Assembly: GCA_963739045.1 (NCBI GenBank)
Contig: CAVTYY010000001.1
Location: forward strand, 372,001-436,000
Length of the DNA: 64,000 nt
Direction: 5' to 3'
Source: Halobacillus_B sp963739045
GTDB lineage: Bacteria > Bacillota > Bacilli > Bacillales > Halobacillaceae
The notes under the pieces are model-generated. The model did no database searches. It was given only the letters and a program-made list of their open reading frames with translations, and was not told the DNA's origin. Shown here in pieces: positions 11,583-20,847 of the stretch. The stretch's first letter is position 1. Every line of letters begins with the position of its first letter. The position numbers and the translations under genes are program-made.

Positions 11583-13292
11583 CTAGTCTTGAATCTCAAT
11601 CAAGTCATCTCCGGCCAGCTTACGAGCCTCGGAAATCAACGGGTCATCCTCCTCGTTCTTCTCAGAGGAACTCTCGCCATCCTCATCTGCATCCGCAGAA
11701 TCTTTTTGATTGCGAATATATTCTTCCCGAATTTCCTGCCATTTAGGCTCAGGAATAGGAATGATCGTAAATGACTTTCCTGCGAATTCCGATAAGAGAG
11801 GTTCGATCGTTTTTTGATGTTCAAGCGCCAGCGAACAGTGAATATCATAGCGGAAAGCTAGGATTAGAGCTTTAGTAGAAGCAGCTCTTGGTTTGCTATT
11901 CAGCAGTGTCGCATGGGCGGGGGCATTATTTTGCTTCAGCGCCTCCATAAAGTTCGCCCATTGGCCTTGAATTTTCTTAATCTCATCCTTCGATGCCTCA
12001 TTTAATACCTGACGAATTCGCTCATATGGAATATTATAACCGTTTCTACCCGATCGTGCAGGTGTACGCTTCTGTTTTTTAGGTGCACTTTCAGAAGAAC
12101 CGGTGGATTGAGGCCGTTCTTTTAACACGGTTATTTCTTTTTCCAGTTCTTCAAGTTTCCTTGATAGTTTCATTACAGCTTCTGTTTCTGCCGGCTGTGA
12201 TGTATTGCTTTGGACTTCAGACATATTCAAGAGAGCAATCTCAATAAATACTTTAGGACTGGTTGTCCATTTCATTTCCTGCTGACATTGGTTTAATTCC
12301 CGAATCGCTTTCTGAATCCAGAGGGCTGATAACTGACCGGACAAGGCACGAAATGTTTCATCCGGAATGGCTCGTTCTAAATTATGTTCAAGCTCTGGAG
12401 CACTTTGGAATAACAGCAAATCACGCAAGTAAAAAATTAAGTCAAAAACAAAACGACCAGGATCTTTCCCTTGCTGAATTAAATCATCCACTGACTCTAA
12501 GGCGTCGCGGACTTCATTCTCATTCAGATTCCGGACTACACCGGCAAGCTTTCCTTGAGAGACCGCTCCCGTAATCGCGAGCACATCCTCCACCGTGACC
12601 TCGCCCTCACTATAAGAAATCGCCTGGTCAAGCAGACTAAGAGCATCTCTCATTCCACCTTCTGCCGTTAAAGCAACAATTTCCAAAGCATCGTGAGCGA
12701 CGGATAAATCCTCAGCAGAAGTAATGGTTTCCATTCTTTCAATCATCGCCTGCTGTGAGATTCGTTTAAAGTCAAAGCGCTGGCACCTGGAAATAATCGT
12801 TAAAGGTATTTTATGAGGTTCCGTCGTTGCTAAAATAAAGATCACATGCTTGGGCGGTTCTTCGAGAGTCTTTAGCAGAGCATTGAACGCTCCCATTGAC
12901 AGCATGTGGACTTCATCAATAATGTAAACTTTATACGATACTGCACTTGGGGCATATTTGACTTTATCGCGGATCTCGCGAATTTGTTCGACCCCGTTGT
13001 TAGAAGCCGCATCAATTTCAATCACATCAGAAATCGATCCATCTTGAATGCCCAGACAAGCCGAACATTCGTTACATGGTTCCTTTACTGGGAAACGTTC
13101 ACAATTGACCGCTTTAGCAAAAATTTTCGCTGCACTAGTTTTTCCAGTTCCTCGAGGTCCTGAAAATAAGTACGCATGCGAAAATTTATCTTTCTCCACC
13201 GCATTTTTTAATGTACGCGTGATATGAGTTTGTCCGACTACATCATCAAAATTCCTGGGTCTCCAGACACGATACAAGGCCTGATAGCTCAT
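11583..13292 (-). CDS. dnaX: DNA polymerase III subunit tau (DnaX)
   Basis: DnaX is the ATPase of the clamp loader. The N-terminal AAA+ domain shows the Walker A GPRGTGKTSAAKIFAKA, a zinc module (CERFPVKEPCNECSAC), the Walker B motif IIDEVHM, and sensor-1 ATTEPHKIP. The C-terminal half is less conserved and ends in a strongly acidic tail (DADEDGESSSEKNEEDD). I use ATG 13292 (MSYQALYRVWRPRNF), which follows AGGGAGAACGGTT, rather than an upstream GTG that would add 18 atypical residues. The protein is about 569 residues. I see no programmed-frameshift signature. Confidence 0.96.
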   Translation of the reverse strand: MSYQALYRVWRPRNFDDVVGQTHITRTLKNAVEKDKFSHAYLFSGPRGTGKTSAAKIFAKAVNCERFPVKEPCNECSACLGIQDGSISDVIEIDAASNNGVEQIREIRDKVKYAPSAVSYKVYIIDEVHMLSMGAFNALLKTLEEPPKHVIFILATTEPHKIPLTIISRCQRFDFKRISQQAMIERMETITSAEDLSVAHDALEIVALTAEGGMRDALSLLDQAISYSEGEVTVEDVLAITGAVSQGKLAGVVRNLNENEVRDALESVDDLIQQGKDPGRFVFDLIFYLRDLLLFQSAPELEHNLERAIPDETFRALSGQLSALWIQKAIRELNQCQQEMKWTTSPKVFIEIALLNMSEVQSNTSQPAETEAVMKLSRKLEELEKEITVLKERPQSTGSSESAPKKQKRTPARSGRNGYNIPYERIRQVLNEASKDEIKKIQGQWANFMEALKQNNAPAHATLLNSKPRAASTKALILAFRYDIHCSLALEHQKTIEPLLSEFAGKSFTIIPIPEPKWQEIREEYIRNQKDSADADEDGESSSEKNEEDDPLISEARKLAGDDLIEIQD

Positions 13293-13405
13293 ATAACCGT
13301 TCTCCCTTTTTAGTGTCTTCTTCATTATACCCGAAGGTAGGATCACATGTGAACCTTGCAGCTAATCGTTGATCTTGTTCCTATATTAATAGAAATGATT
13401 GCTAT

Positions 13406-13448
13406 AGAAAAGAGCCGTTATGACGATATAATCATAACGGCTCTTTTC
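13406..13448. terminator. Terminator of the SRP RNA gene
   Basis: A long inverted repeat, AGAAAAGAGCCGTTATGA / TCATAACGGCTCTTTTCT, lies just after the SRP RNA 3' end on the minus strand. The T-rich arms suit termination in either direction. Confidence 0.88.
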
Positions 13449-13458
13449 TCTATTATGT

Positions 13459-13732
13459 AATGCCGTGCACCCACCTTCGATGGCACGGCCCCAAGCGTTA
13501 CTTATGGTTATGGCTCGACTCAGGCACTCCCGCGGCACACGAGAAATTCAGCTTACTGCTGCTTCCTTCCGGATCTGACAGGATTCACTGGTCCCCGTTG
13601 CGCAGGACCTGAGTGTCAACACCACTCACATAAGGCTGACCTTGAGGCCGTACCACCTGGGGTGGGAATTCGGCCTCGCTATAGCGGATTGCGAGTACAG
13701 GGCACCGCTACCTCCCCGCTTAGCACGGCATA
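13459..13732 (-). ncRNA. ffs: Signal recognition particle RNA (large, Bacillus-type scRNA)
   Basis: SRP RNA binds Ffh and targets nascent membrane proteins. The minus strand starts ATGCCGTGCTAAGCGGGGAG and contains the SRP domain with GGTCCTGCGCAACGG, the Alu-proximal and long helix segments, and the conserved Ffh-binding loop GATCCGGAAGGAAGCAGCAG. The roughly 270-nt length is the Firmicutes large form with an Alu domain. It lies between tadA and dnaX, as scr does in B. subtilis. Ends are set by the GCCGTGC / GCACGGC terminal pairing. Confidence 0.95.
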
Positions 13733-13736
13733 TACC

Positions 13737-13765
13737 AGTATAGCGAGTTTTCTACTAAAATGCAA
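13737..13765 (-). promoter_or_regulatory. SRP RNA promoter
   Basis: The minus strand shows TTGCAT (13760-13765), a 17-base spacer and TATACT (13737-13742), placing the transcription start at about 13730, where the SRP RNA begins. Confidence 0.8.
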
Positions 13766-13778
13766 TGATTAAAGTATG

Positions 13779-14261
13779 TTAATTGTCAGCGGACTTGTTT
13801 CGCTTCCTCTTCGCTCTAAGATCTCGAAAAAACTGAGTCAGCATCTGTCCGCATCTTTCTTCTAATACGCCCTTCTCTATCTCACATTGATGATTAAATC
13901 GTTCATCATTTAAAAGGTTCATAAGCGAACCCACACATCCCGCCTTTGGATCAGAAGCGCCAAATACAACTTTTTTAATTCGCGATTGTAAAATTGCTCC
14001 CGCACACATCGGACAAGGCTCCAACGTCACATAAAGCGTACAATCCTCCAGGCGCCAGCTCCCGATAGATTCATTTGCTTTCTCTATAGCAATAAATTCT
14101 GCATGAGAAGAAGTCAGCTGCAATGTTTCTCGTTTATTAAAGCCCGTTGCGATCACCTCATCATTCAATACAATGACTGCTCCAATCGGCACTTCTCCAA
14201 CTACAGCAGCATTTTCGGCCTGGTCCAGCGCCAGGTTCATATAGTATTCATCTGTAGTCAT
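13779..14261 (-). CDS. tadA: tRNA-specific adenosine deaminase TadA
   Basis: TadA converts A34 to inosine in tRNA-Arg(ACG). The zinc-dependent deaminase motifs are present: HAEF near residue 54 (zinc His and catalytic Glu) and PCPMCAGAIL near residue 84 (two zinc Cys). Length 160 is typical. The ATG at 14261 follows AAAGGAGAGGGAGTC. It is oriented with the SRP RNA and dnaX and is divergent from yaaH. Confidence 0.96.
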   Translation of the reverse strand: MTTDEYYMNLALDQAENAAVVGEVPIGAVIVLNDEVIATGFNKRETLQLTSSHAEFIAIEKANESIGSWRLEDCTLYVTLEPCPMCAGAILQSRIKKVVFGASDPKAGCVGSLMNLLNDERFNHQCEIEKGVLEERCGQMLTQFFRDLRAKRKRNKSADN

Positions 14262-14355
14262 GACTCCCTCTCCTTTCTAATGAATTATTAATGATTAAGA
14301 ATATTCCCTGAATGTTCCTACATACATTGATAAAGATGAGGAAGGAGTGCCTGAG

Positions 14356-15642
14356 ATGCAAATTCATGTAGTGAAACAAGGTGATTCTGTCTATTCAATT
14401 GCTGCTCAATATAATAGCACGGCAAGCGCAATTATTGAAGCTAATGAACTGGAGACGCCCGGAAATCTGGTGGTGGGTCAAGCTATTGTCATTCCAATTG
14501 AGGGAAGTTTTTATTTCGTTCAGCCTGGAGACAGCTTGTATTCCATTGCTCAGAAGTTTGGTACAACTGCGGCTCAGCTTGCCCAGGTGAACGGCATCCA
14601 AGCCGGCAATGCTCTGCCCGCAGGTTTTAAACTTTATATTCCCGAACAGCCGAAATCCCCCATCGCCGTGAATGGATATATCGAACCTTCGGGAGGAACG
14701 GTCTCGGATGTTCTGAAAGGTGCTGCTGAGAATCGAGCGCCTCTGCTGACCTATCTGGCCCCGTTCAGTTTTCGAATTCAATCGGATGGTTCGTTGAAGG
14801 CCCCTCCGCTTGATAACTTCAAAGCAATCGCCGACAACAATGGAGTAACGTTAATTCTGGTGGTAACTAACTTAGGAGAAAATGGTTTCGATGCAGAGCT
14901 CGGCAGAAAAATACTGACCGATGAGAAATTCCAAACAAAGCTGTTGGATAACATTATCCAAACGGCAAAAGAAAAAGGTTTCAATGATATTCATTTTGAC
15001 ATGGAATTCCTTCCTCCCGAATTAACGAAAAAATACAATCAATTTTTAAGAACGGCAAAAAAACGATTATCCGCTGAGGGACTACTCATGTCTACAGCTT
15101 TAGCTCCGAAAACGAGCGCAGGGCAAAAAGGAGCCTGGTACGAAGCTCACGATTATAAAGCCCACGGGGAAGTTTCCGACTTTGTTGTGTTAATGACCTA
15201 TGAATGGGGATACAGTGGCGGGCCACCCATGGCAGTGGCTCCTATTGGACCGGTAACAGAAGTAGTCAACTATGCATTAACTGAAATGCCGGCCAGCAAA
15301 ATCCTGCTTGGTCAGAATTTATACGGATACGATTGGACGCTTCCCTATAAGAAAGGCGGGAAATTTGCCAAAGCCGTCAGTCCGCAGCGAGCGATTCAAA
15401 TTGCCAGAGAGAATAATGTGCCGATTTCTTATGATGAAGAAGCTCAAGCGCCCTACTTTAGATATACGGACGGAGAAGGAAAAAAACATGAAGTCTGGTT
15501 TGAGGATGCCAGGTCCATCCAGGCAAAGTTTGACCTTATTAAGCGACTGAAGCTTAAAGGTATCAGCTATTGGAAACTTGGACTCTCTTTCCCACAGAAT
15601 TGGCTGCTGCTCGGAAGCGAGTTTAACATTCAAAAGAAATAA
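14356..15642 (+). CDS. yaaH: Spore cortex N-acetylglucosaminidase, LysM plus GH18 (YaaH/SleL type)
   Basis: This enzyme family acts on spore cortex peptidoglycan during germination. Two LysM modules occupy roughly residues 2-47 (VVKQGDSVYSIAAQY) and 49-93 (YFVQPGDSLYSIAQKFG). A GH18 barrel follows, with its acidic motif in DIHFDMEFLP, where the last Glu is the expected acid/base. There is no classic signal peptide, as is usual for this spore family. I start at ATG 14356 because GAAGGAG is directly against the GTG at 14347 but 8 bases before this ATG. The protein is about 428 residues. It faces away from tadA; dgk-dck, its B. subtilis neighbours, are 18 kb away. Confidence 0.93.
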   Translation: MQIHVVKQGDSVYSIAAQYNSTASAIIEANELETPGNLVVGQAIVIPIEGSFYFVQPGDSLYSIAQKFGTTAAQLAQVNGIQAGNALPAGFKLYIPEQPKSPIAVNGYIEPSGGTVSDVLKGAAENRAPLLTYLAPFSFRIQSDGSLKAPPLDNFKAIADNNGVTLILVVTNLGENGFDAELGRKILTDEKFQTKLLDNIIQTAKEKGFNDIHFDMEFLPPELTKKYNQFLRTAKKRLSAEGLLMSTALAPKTSAGQKGAWYEAHDYKAHGEVSDFVVLMTYEWGYSGGPPMAVAPIGPVTEVVNYALTEMPASKILLGQNLYGYDWTLPYKKGGKFAKAVSPQRAIQIARENNVPISYDEEAQAPYFRYTDGEGKKHEVWFEDARSIQAKFDLIKRLKLKGISYWKLGLSFPQNWLLLGSEFNIQKK

Positions 15643-15649
15643 CACCATG

Positions 15650-15695
15650 ACGGACAGCCCAGAACTTGTGCAGAGATCATTGGGCTGTCTGTTTT
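15650..15695. terminator. Terminator between yaaH and the DUF3891 gene
   Basis: GACAGCCCA / TGGGCTGTC forms a stem with a loop of about 20 bases, followed by TGTTTT. It serves yaaH and perhaps the convergent gene. Confidence 0.65.
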
Positions 15696-15699
15696 AATC

Positions 15700-16473
15700 T
15701 TATGCCTTTTCTTCAGGAAAAAAGTGGACGAGCCGTTCTCGTTCCTTCGCTTGATGGAATGCTTGTTCTAAACTGGACGAACGAATCTCTTCCTTAGAGA
15801 CAAGCTTATAAGGCACGGCAACTTTAAAAGGTTTTTCAAATGGAAAGGGATGAACAGCCACCTTACTTTCATCCACCCATCGTGCTTTGATACCTTGAGG
15901 GGCAAAATCAAAAACCTGAGGAAATCCATCTTTGAACCAGGAAATTTCCTCTTCCTTGGCTGCGCCTGGCTCTTGCATGCAAATGTAAAGAGATAAATCA
16001 TCGCAAAATTGGAGACGTTTAAAATGCAGCTGATAAATATCTTTAGGAACTTCCATACTCATTTGGTTAAACAATTGCTCTTGTTTCTGTTCTTGTGCCT
16101 CTACAAACTCCCTGATCCGTGCATCTTCACTGTCACGGGAGAAAAAAGATTGATAATGCATGCTGCACAGCATCGCTCCGTACAGGGTCTGTTTTGAAAT
16201 TTCTTCAATCCCTTGGCAGTAGGCGTCCAATTTCTCCTTGAGAGGATAATCGATAAAAGTATAAGGCTGATTTTTTTCGTCATTCCATTTAGGGTGTTCG
16301 TCTAAAGGAATCCATGCTGCATCGTGTTGAGCGATTGCCCAGTCGGCTTCTTCTCTAAGTTTAGATCGCAATAAGAACGTTTTCTTCCATTGTAATACCA
16401 TTTCCCCTGAAATTAAGGCATGATCGTGCTGCTTAATCATGAGAAATTGATCTCCATGTTCACGAACTATCAT
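15700..16473 (-). CDS. DUF3891 family protein
   Basis: This 257-residue soluble protein starts MIVREHGDQFLMIKQHDHALI and contains AIAQHDAAW and SMHYQSFFSRD. I match it to DUF3891, an uncharacterised family common in Bacillaceae. The conserved His and Asp clusters (HDHA, QHDAAW, HYQ) recall HD-type hydrolases, but that is only an impression. The ATG at 16473 follows GCAGGAGGGAATCGGG. It is convergent with yaaH, probably monocistronic, and marks the start of the accessory segment. Confidence 0.8.
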   Translation of the reverse strand: MIVREHGDQFLMIKQHDHALISGEMVLQWKKTFLLRSKLREEADWAIAQHDAAWIPLDEHPKWNDEKNQPYTFIDYPLKEKLDAYCQGIEEISKQTLYGAMLCSMHYQSFFSRDSEDARIREFVEAQEQKQEQLFNQMSMEVPKDIYQLHFKRLQFCDDLSLYICMQEPGAAKEEEISWFKDGFPQVFDFAPQGIKARWVDESKVAVHPFPFEKPFKVAVPYKLVSKEEIRSSSLEQAFHQAKERERLVHFFPEEKA

Positions 16474-16683
16474 CCCGATTCCCTCCTGCTTCTCAATTTT
16501 TCCCCTTTTATTATCCTATGTACGGCTGGCTTTTCCCATCCATTTCGAATTTGCAGTCTTTTTCCTATTATATAGGATTCCCTAAACAGCCTCCACACTC
16601 CCGTTTCATTACAAAAGCGCAAACGCTTTGGAACCTTACCAAAACCATGTAGGTTTATCATTTGTCTAAGCTATTTTTTGATC

Positions 16684-17365
16684 CATTTTCTTAAAGAAAA
16701 GTGCAGAATTGTGTAAGACTTGATTTCGAGATAATCAAGGTCCATTGCCTGATTAAGAGTAAGGGTGGCGAGGAAACGATTCGCTTTCCTGTGGGGGAAC
16801 TGGCGAGCTTCCTCGCTCGTTTCACTCCCTGTGGGATCTCACCTAGTCCCTTCTCCCACGGGAGTCTCACCGTTTCCCCGCCACCCTACCCATAGGTTGA
16901 TGAATGGACCTTATCCAATGTCTTCTTATTTACTGTTAACGAGCTATTCTTTGTTACAGACCGTCTATCCAACCATTGAAAGATCATCACTATTCGTTTC
17001 CGTTTCACCCAATTAAGTTAAAAGGGAAGGAATAACGCACAGTTTTCAATTCAATGGAGATGCAAGTCTCTTCCCGAAGAATAGCATCATCACTTCCTCC
17101 ATATTAGAAGAAATATGCTCATGGGAACTGTATGCTGACACTAGAATTTTCGCTTTTTTTTGAAGGGGTTTCGAGATTCTATTATGGCAAGGGGGCGGAG
17201 GGAAATGGCGAGACTCCTGTGGGAATTGCGGGACAGCTGAGACCCCACAGAGCTTTGCTCGAGGAGGCTCAGCGCACGCCCCACGGAAAGCGAACCTTTT
17301 CCCGCAGCCCCTAAACTCACACTAAAGTCTTGAAACTGAGTCTTCAAGAATTGGGAGCTTTATTA
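16684..17365. repeat. Composite repeat block, copy 1 (inverted R2 pair)
   Basis: This gene-free block contains an R2 unit in minus orientation (16764-16887) and another in plus orientation (17190-17311). A diverged copy of the whole block, flanks and interior included, sits at 35334-36066. Shared marks are GATAATCAAGGTCC, CCTGATTAAGAGT, GACCGTCT, GATCATCACTAT, GATTCTATTATGGCAAGGGG and TTCAAGAATT. The R2 unit has GAGACTCC, CCCACAG, GAGGAGGCT and GGAAAGCGA motifs. No protein frame seems real here. Confidence 0.85.
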
Positions 17366-17416
17366 GAATAACGAACTTCTTGAATGAATAGCTATCATTC
17401 ACATAATATTAACATA

Positions 17417-17458
17417 AAAAATAGACCACTCGGCACTGATGGCCGGGCGGTCTATACT
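17417..17458 (-). terminator. Terminator of the DJ-1/PfpI gene
   Basis: On the minus strand the stem ATAGACCGCCCGG.. / ..GAGTGGTCTAT is followed by TTTTTT, ten bases after the stop codon of the gene at 17468-17980. Confidence 0.8.
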
Positions 17459-17467
17459 CATGATCTA

Positions 17468-17980
17468 TTAAGCTAACAATTTAAGAGATTCACGGTTGAA
17501 CGCTGGAATATCGTCAGGTGTACGGCTTGTAACCAGCTGATTCTGGCAAACCACAACTTCCTGATCTTTATAATTTACACCCGCATATTCCATATCCACC
17601 GCAATGGATGTAAATCCAGTTGCAGAACGGCCTTCAAGGCTTTTAGCTGTAATTAGCAGCTGCGGGCCGTGGCAGATAGCAAAGACCGGCTTTTTCTCAT
17701 CCATAAAGTGTTTAGCAAATTTCACGAACTTCTCATCACTTCGAAGCTGATCTGGAGAGAAGCCTCCTGGAATTAATAAAGCATCGAAATCCTCTGGTTT
17801 TACATCATCAATGGATGTGTCAATTTTCACAGAGGCTTCCCCTTGCTTACCTTGAACTTCTTTACCTGCTTCCCATTCAATGGTCGTTACTTCATGACCT
17901 TCTTTGGCAAAAGCATCCGCAGGTTTTGTATATTCTACATCTTCAAACATAGACGTTAAGACACAAGCAATCTTACTCAT
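17468..17980 (-). CDS. DJ-1/PfpI family type-1 amidotransferase-like protein
   Basis: This 170-residue protein of the DJ-1/PfpI superfamily resembles Bacillus general stress protein 18 (YfkM) and PfpI-type deglycase candidates. The nucleophile elbow is FAICHGPQLL, with Cys near residue 102 followed by His. Earlier segments are DALLIPGGFSPDQLR and the conserved Glu in TIEWEAG. Length fits the short PfpI class. The ATG at 17980 follows AAGGAGATGAAAT. It has its own terminator. Whether it acts as a glyoxalase/deglycase or protease-like protein cannot be told from sequence. Confidence 0.85.
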   Translation of the reverse strand: MSKIACVLTSMFEDVEYTKPADAFAKEGHEVTTIEWEAGKEVQGKQGEASVKIDTSIDDVKPEDFDALLIPGGFSPDQLRSDEKFVKFAKHFMDEKKPVFAICHGPQLLITAKSLEGRSATGFTSIAVDMEYAGVNYKDQEVVVCQNQLVTSRTPDDIPAFNRESLKLLA

Positions 17981-18082
17981 ATCATTTCATCTCCTTGAAT
18001 TTAAGTTTATTAATGTCACATAGAGTGTGTTTCCCGTATGCTGGACAAATAAACTTTTATATTCAAAAAAATGGATATTACC

Positions 18083-19408
18083 CTAAGAAAAACCTTTCAT
18101 GGAGAAGGTTTGGAAGCTTGTATCTTCCTGGTTTTTATAGATCTCTTTCCCGGCAATAGTATTAATAATATGGATGTTCCGGTGTACGGATAAACCTAGA
18201 TTCGTAGCACCTGCTCCGTGCGAATGGGTTAGATTGGTCAACGTGAAAAAGTGATGGCTGCGGTCATCTTTAAATACAAGCTGGTAATCACGCGTCACGC
18301 GATAGCTCTTGTCATCTTCCCATTCAATCTTCTCTTGATATCGATCCATAAACCAGTCTTGAAGCTGAGGTTTATAACCGGTCGCAAGCACAACTTTATC
18401 TGTTTGATATTTATAGTCCACTTCTTCCTGCCACTGCCTGCATGTCAATTCGTACCCGTCTTCGATTCCCTCGATGCCCGTCACTTCGGTCATAGGCTGA
18501 ATCAGCACCTGACTGTCCTTCATAGCTGCAGTCTTATGGTAAAGGTTAGTGTAAAGTCTTGTTAATGTATCCGGATCAATTCCATTCCTGAGCGCTCCCA
18601 GGGTGTCCAGTGTATTCTCGCGCTGTTCATAACTTAACGAATGGAAATAATCGACGTAATCCGGTGTAAAGAATTCCTGAGCAAATTTAGCTTGATCCAA
18701 TTGAAACAATCCACCGCTTCTTGTCAGTAACGTCAGGTGCATGTCCTGCCGCTCCTGCTCTTCTAACAAGTCCAGAAAGACTTCAAGCGCACTCTGACCT
18801 GAGCCTACCACTGTAATATTTTTAGCTTTTAACAGGTTTTTCTTTTCAAACAAGTAACGAGACGTATGAATGATATCTTCATTCGGAAAGCCTTTCATTT
18901 CATCCAGCACGAGCGGTTCGCTTCCTGTTCCCATGACTATGTGCTTGGCTAGAAAATGTTTTCTTTCCCCTGTCATCGTGTCTTCTACAATCACTTCATA
19001 ATGAGGTTCTGCTGCGTCCTTTCTGTCTATTACATCGAGCACAGAGTGGCTGAAATACAGGCCATCCAGTTGTTCAGCTACCCACTGCATGTAATGGTTA
19101 TATTCTTGGCGCGGAATTTTGAAGTGCTGATGAAAAAAGAAAGGGAACATACGATTATGCTCATAAAGATAATTCATAAACGTATAAGGGCTTTTAGGGT
19201 CCGCAAAAGTAGCGAGATCGGCAAGAAAAGGGACCTGCAAATCCATTTTTTCAATAAGCATGCCCGGATGCCAATGAAATTCGGGTGTTTTTTCAAAAAA
19301 TATTCCATTCACTTCGTCTGTTTGGTCAAGCAGCGCAGAAAGCCCCAGATTATAGGGGCCAATGCCTATTCCTATCACGTCATACATCGTTTTTTCCAAA
19401 AGATTCAC
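18083..19408 (-). CDS. L-lysine N6-hydroxylase / L-ornithine N5-oxygenase family protein
   Basis: Flavin N-hydroxylases of this family make hydroxylated lysine or ornithine for hydroxamate siderophores. Visible motifs are the FAD loop GIGIGPYNLGLSALL, the NADPH loop VVGSGQSALEVFLDLL and the C-terminal ATGYKPQ. Length 441 is normal. Start options are GTG 19408, TTG three codons in (ten bases after AAAGGA), or ATG at codon 8; MYDVIGIGIGP at codon 8 looks most family-like. No siderophore synthetase, acyltransferase or iron transporter adjoins it, so partners must lie elsewhere. The next upstream gene is an NCS2 permease 19 bp away. Confidence 0.87.
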   Translation of the reverse strand: MNLLEKTMYDVIGIGIGPYNLGLSALLDQTDEVNGIFFEKTPEFHWHPGMLIEKMDLQVPFLADLATFADPKSPYTFMNYLYEHNRMFPFFFHQHFKIPRQEYNHYMQWVAEQLDGLYFSHSVLDVIDRKDAAEPHYEVIVEDTMTGERKHFLAKHIVMGTGSEPLVLDEMKGFPNEDIIHTSRYLFEKKNLLKAKNITVVGSGQSALEVFLDLLEEQERQDMHLTLLTRSGGLFQLDQAKFAQEFFTPDYVDYFHSLSYEQRENTLDTLGALRNGIDPDTLTRLYTNLYHKTAAMKDSQVLIQPMTEVTGIEGIEDGYELTCRQWQEEVDYKYQTDKVVLATGYKPQLQDWFMDRYQEKIEWEDDKSYRVTRDYQLVFKDDRSHHFFTLTNLTHSHGAGATNLGLSVHRNIHIINTIAGKEIYKNQEDTSFQTFSMKGFS

Positions 19409-19427
19409 TTCCTTTATCTCTATCTCA

Positions 19428-20726
19428 TCAGTCTTTAGCAGGGGCGTGGGGATCCGTCCATAATTGCTCTAATATTATAACCAGCACCGTTCCAATTAAT
19501 AGTCCATTACTAAGTAAGTTCTGTGCAATGGCGGGCATTCCTTTAAAGACCTCTGGAGGAAGAAACATAATTCCTATGCCAATCAAAAAAGAAACACCTA
19601 GAATCGTCAGCCTGCGTTGATTCAATTCTTCACTAGCTAAATTCCCCAGTCCAAGTCCCATTAACTGCACAAAGGTCGCAAGTAAAGCAGCGTTGGCTAC
19701 GGGCGACGGAATCCCGGAAATAAAAGCTACGAGCGGCGGAAAAAATGAGATCACTATTAAAATGAAAGAGGCGTACAAAAAGGGCTGTTTCTTCTTCTGA
19801 CCGGTTAAATTAATAAAACCAGACGAGGAGGCAAGCGACACGTTCGCTATTGAAGAGAAGAGCGCCGAGAACCCGTGCGTGACACCTAGGAAACTGCTGC
19901 CTCTATCTAATTGGCTGTACGTATAGGTCGGCTTTCCATAAAGAGAATGACTCACCGCTACGACAGACGCCACAATATTCGATAACAAAATCACAGCCGT
20001 AATAAAGGCTAACGGGATGACACTCCAATCAAAAGATGGCGTGCCCCACGCAAACCACTCTGGTAAAGAAAACGTATCCACAGAACCAGAGGGCTTATGA
20101 ATTCCGATGATAACCGCATATATTACCCAGCCTATCGCCACTCCTAGTAAAACCGCGTAGCTCTTCACACTTCCTTTTCCAAAGATCGATAGCCCGAGCA
20201 CTAGGAAAAACGTGAGAAAGGCAACACCGGCCGCGGGTAAATGAATGGCTTCTACGTTCTGCTGGATTCCGAGCATTCCTTTAAGAAAGGTTCCGCTCAA
20301 TTGAACAGTAAGCAAAAATAAAAAAGCACCCGTAACCAGGGGCGTAAACACAAATAAGACACGGTGAGCTAGCTTAAACACTCCAAAAATAAGTAAAAAA
20401 ACCCCGGTCCAGAGCATGGCTCCCTCAAGCATTTGCAAAGTCTCCGTCGAGTTATTGCCAGCCTGGCTACCGGTATAAGCCATAACCGTAAAGATACTGA
20501 TCCATAAACCGGCTGGTCCTTCCATAATGGGCAGACGATGACCGAACATCCCTTGCAGAAATGAAGTTATTCCTACTACAAAAAAAGTCCGCTGCATCAA
20601 GCCGGAGATTTCCTGGAAATTCAGGTCAAAAATGGATCCAATAACAATCGGAAAGGCCACTGAACTTGCAAGTAAAAAAACAAACCATTGAATGACTTCA
20701 AGGCTTGTGCCTGTTACTTTCCTCAT
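19428..20726 (-). CDS. NCS2 family purine/pyrimidine (uracil-xanthine) permease
   Basis: This membrane protein has about 12-14 hydrophobic segments and family marks such as GPAGLWISIFTVMAY (the QxxxG-like loop), GVTHGFSALFSSI and GFINLTGQKKK. These place it in the nucleobase:cation symporter-2 family; the substrate cannot be fixed. I choose ATG 20726, nine bases after GGGGG, over an in-frame upstream start at 20771. The protein is then about 432 residues. It ends 19 bp before the N-hydroxylase gene, so the two may be co-transcribed, though a functional link is not obvious. Confidence 0.85.
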   Translation of the reverse strand: MRKVTGTSLEVIQWFVFLLASSVAFPIVIGSIFDLNFQEISGLMQRTFFVVGITSFLQGMFGHRLPIMEGPAGLWISIFTVMAYTGSQAGNNSTETLQMLEGAMLWTGVFLLIFGVFKLAHRVLFVFTPLVTGAFLFLLTVQLSGTFLKGMLGIQQNVEAIHLPAAGVAFLTFFLVLGLSIFGKGSVKSYAVLLGVAIGWVIYAVIIGIHKPSGSVDTFSLPEWFAWGTPSFDWSVIPLAFITAVILLSNIVASVVAVSHSLYGKPTYTYSQLDRGSSFLGVTHGFSALFSSIANVSLASSSGFINLTGQKKKQPFLYASFILIVISFFPPLVAFISGIPSPVANAALLATFVQLMGLGLGNLASEELNQRRLTILGVSFLIGIGIMFLPPEVFKGMPAIAQNLLSNGLLIGTVLVIILEQLWTDPHAPAKD

Positions 20727-20847
20727 GTCAATTTCCCCCGCATTTTCTATATTCAAGATTGCTGATTTCAACTGAAATTTTCCTGCTGTGTAATTTCTTA
20801 TATCCTAACACAGCAGCGATTAAACTGTCGTTAAATTGAACTTCTTC

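Noticed and set aside
16470..16661. 63-codon minus-strand frame just upstream of the DUF3891 gene
   Set aside because: It overlaps that gene's ribosome site and start, has basic random-like composition and no family resemblance.
17132..17347. Frames of 60-68 codons on both strands in the composite block
   Set aside because: They run through R2 repeat sequence that is also found elsewhere in either orientation.
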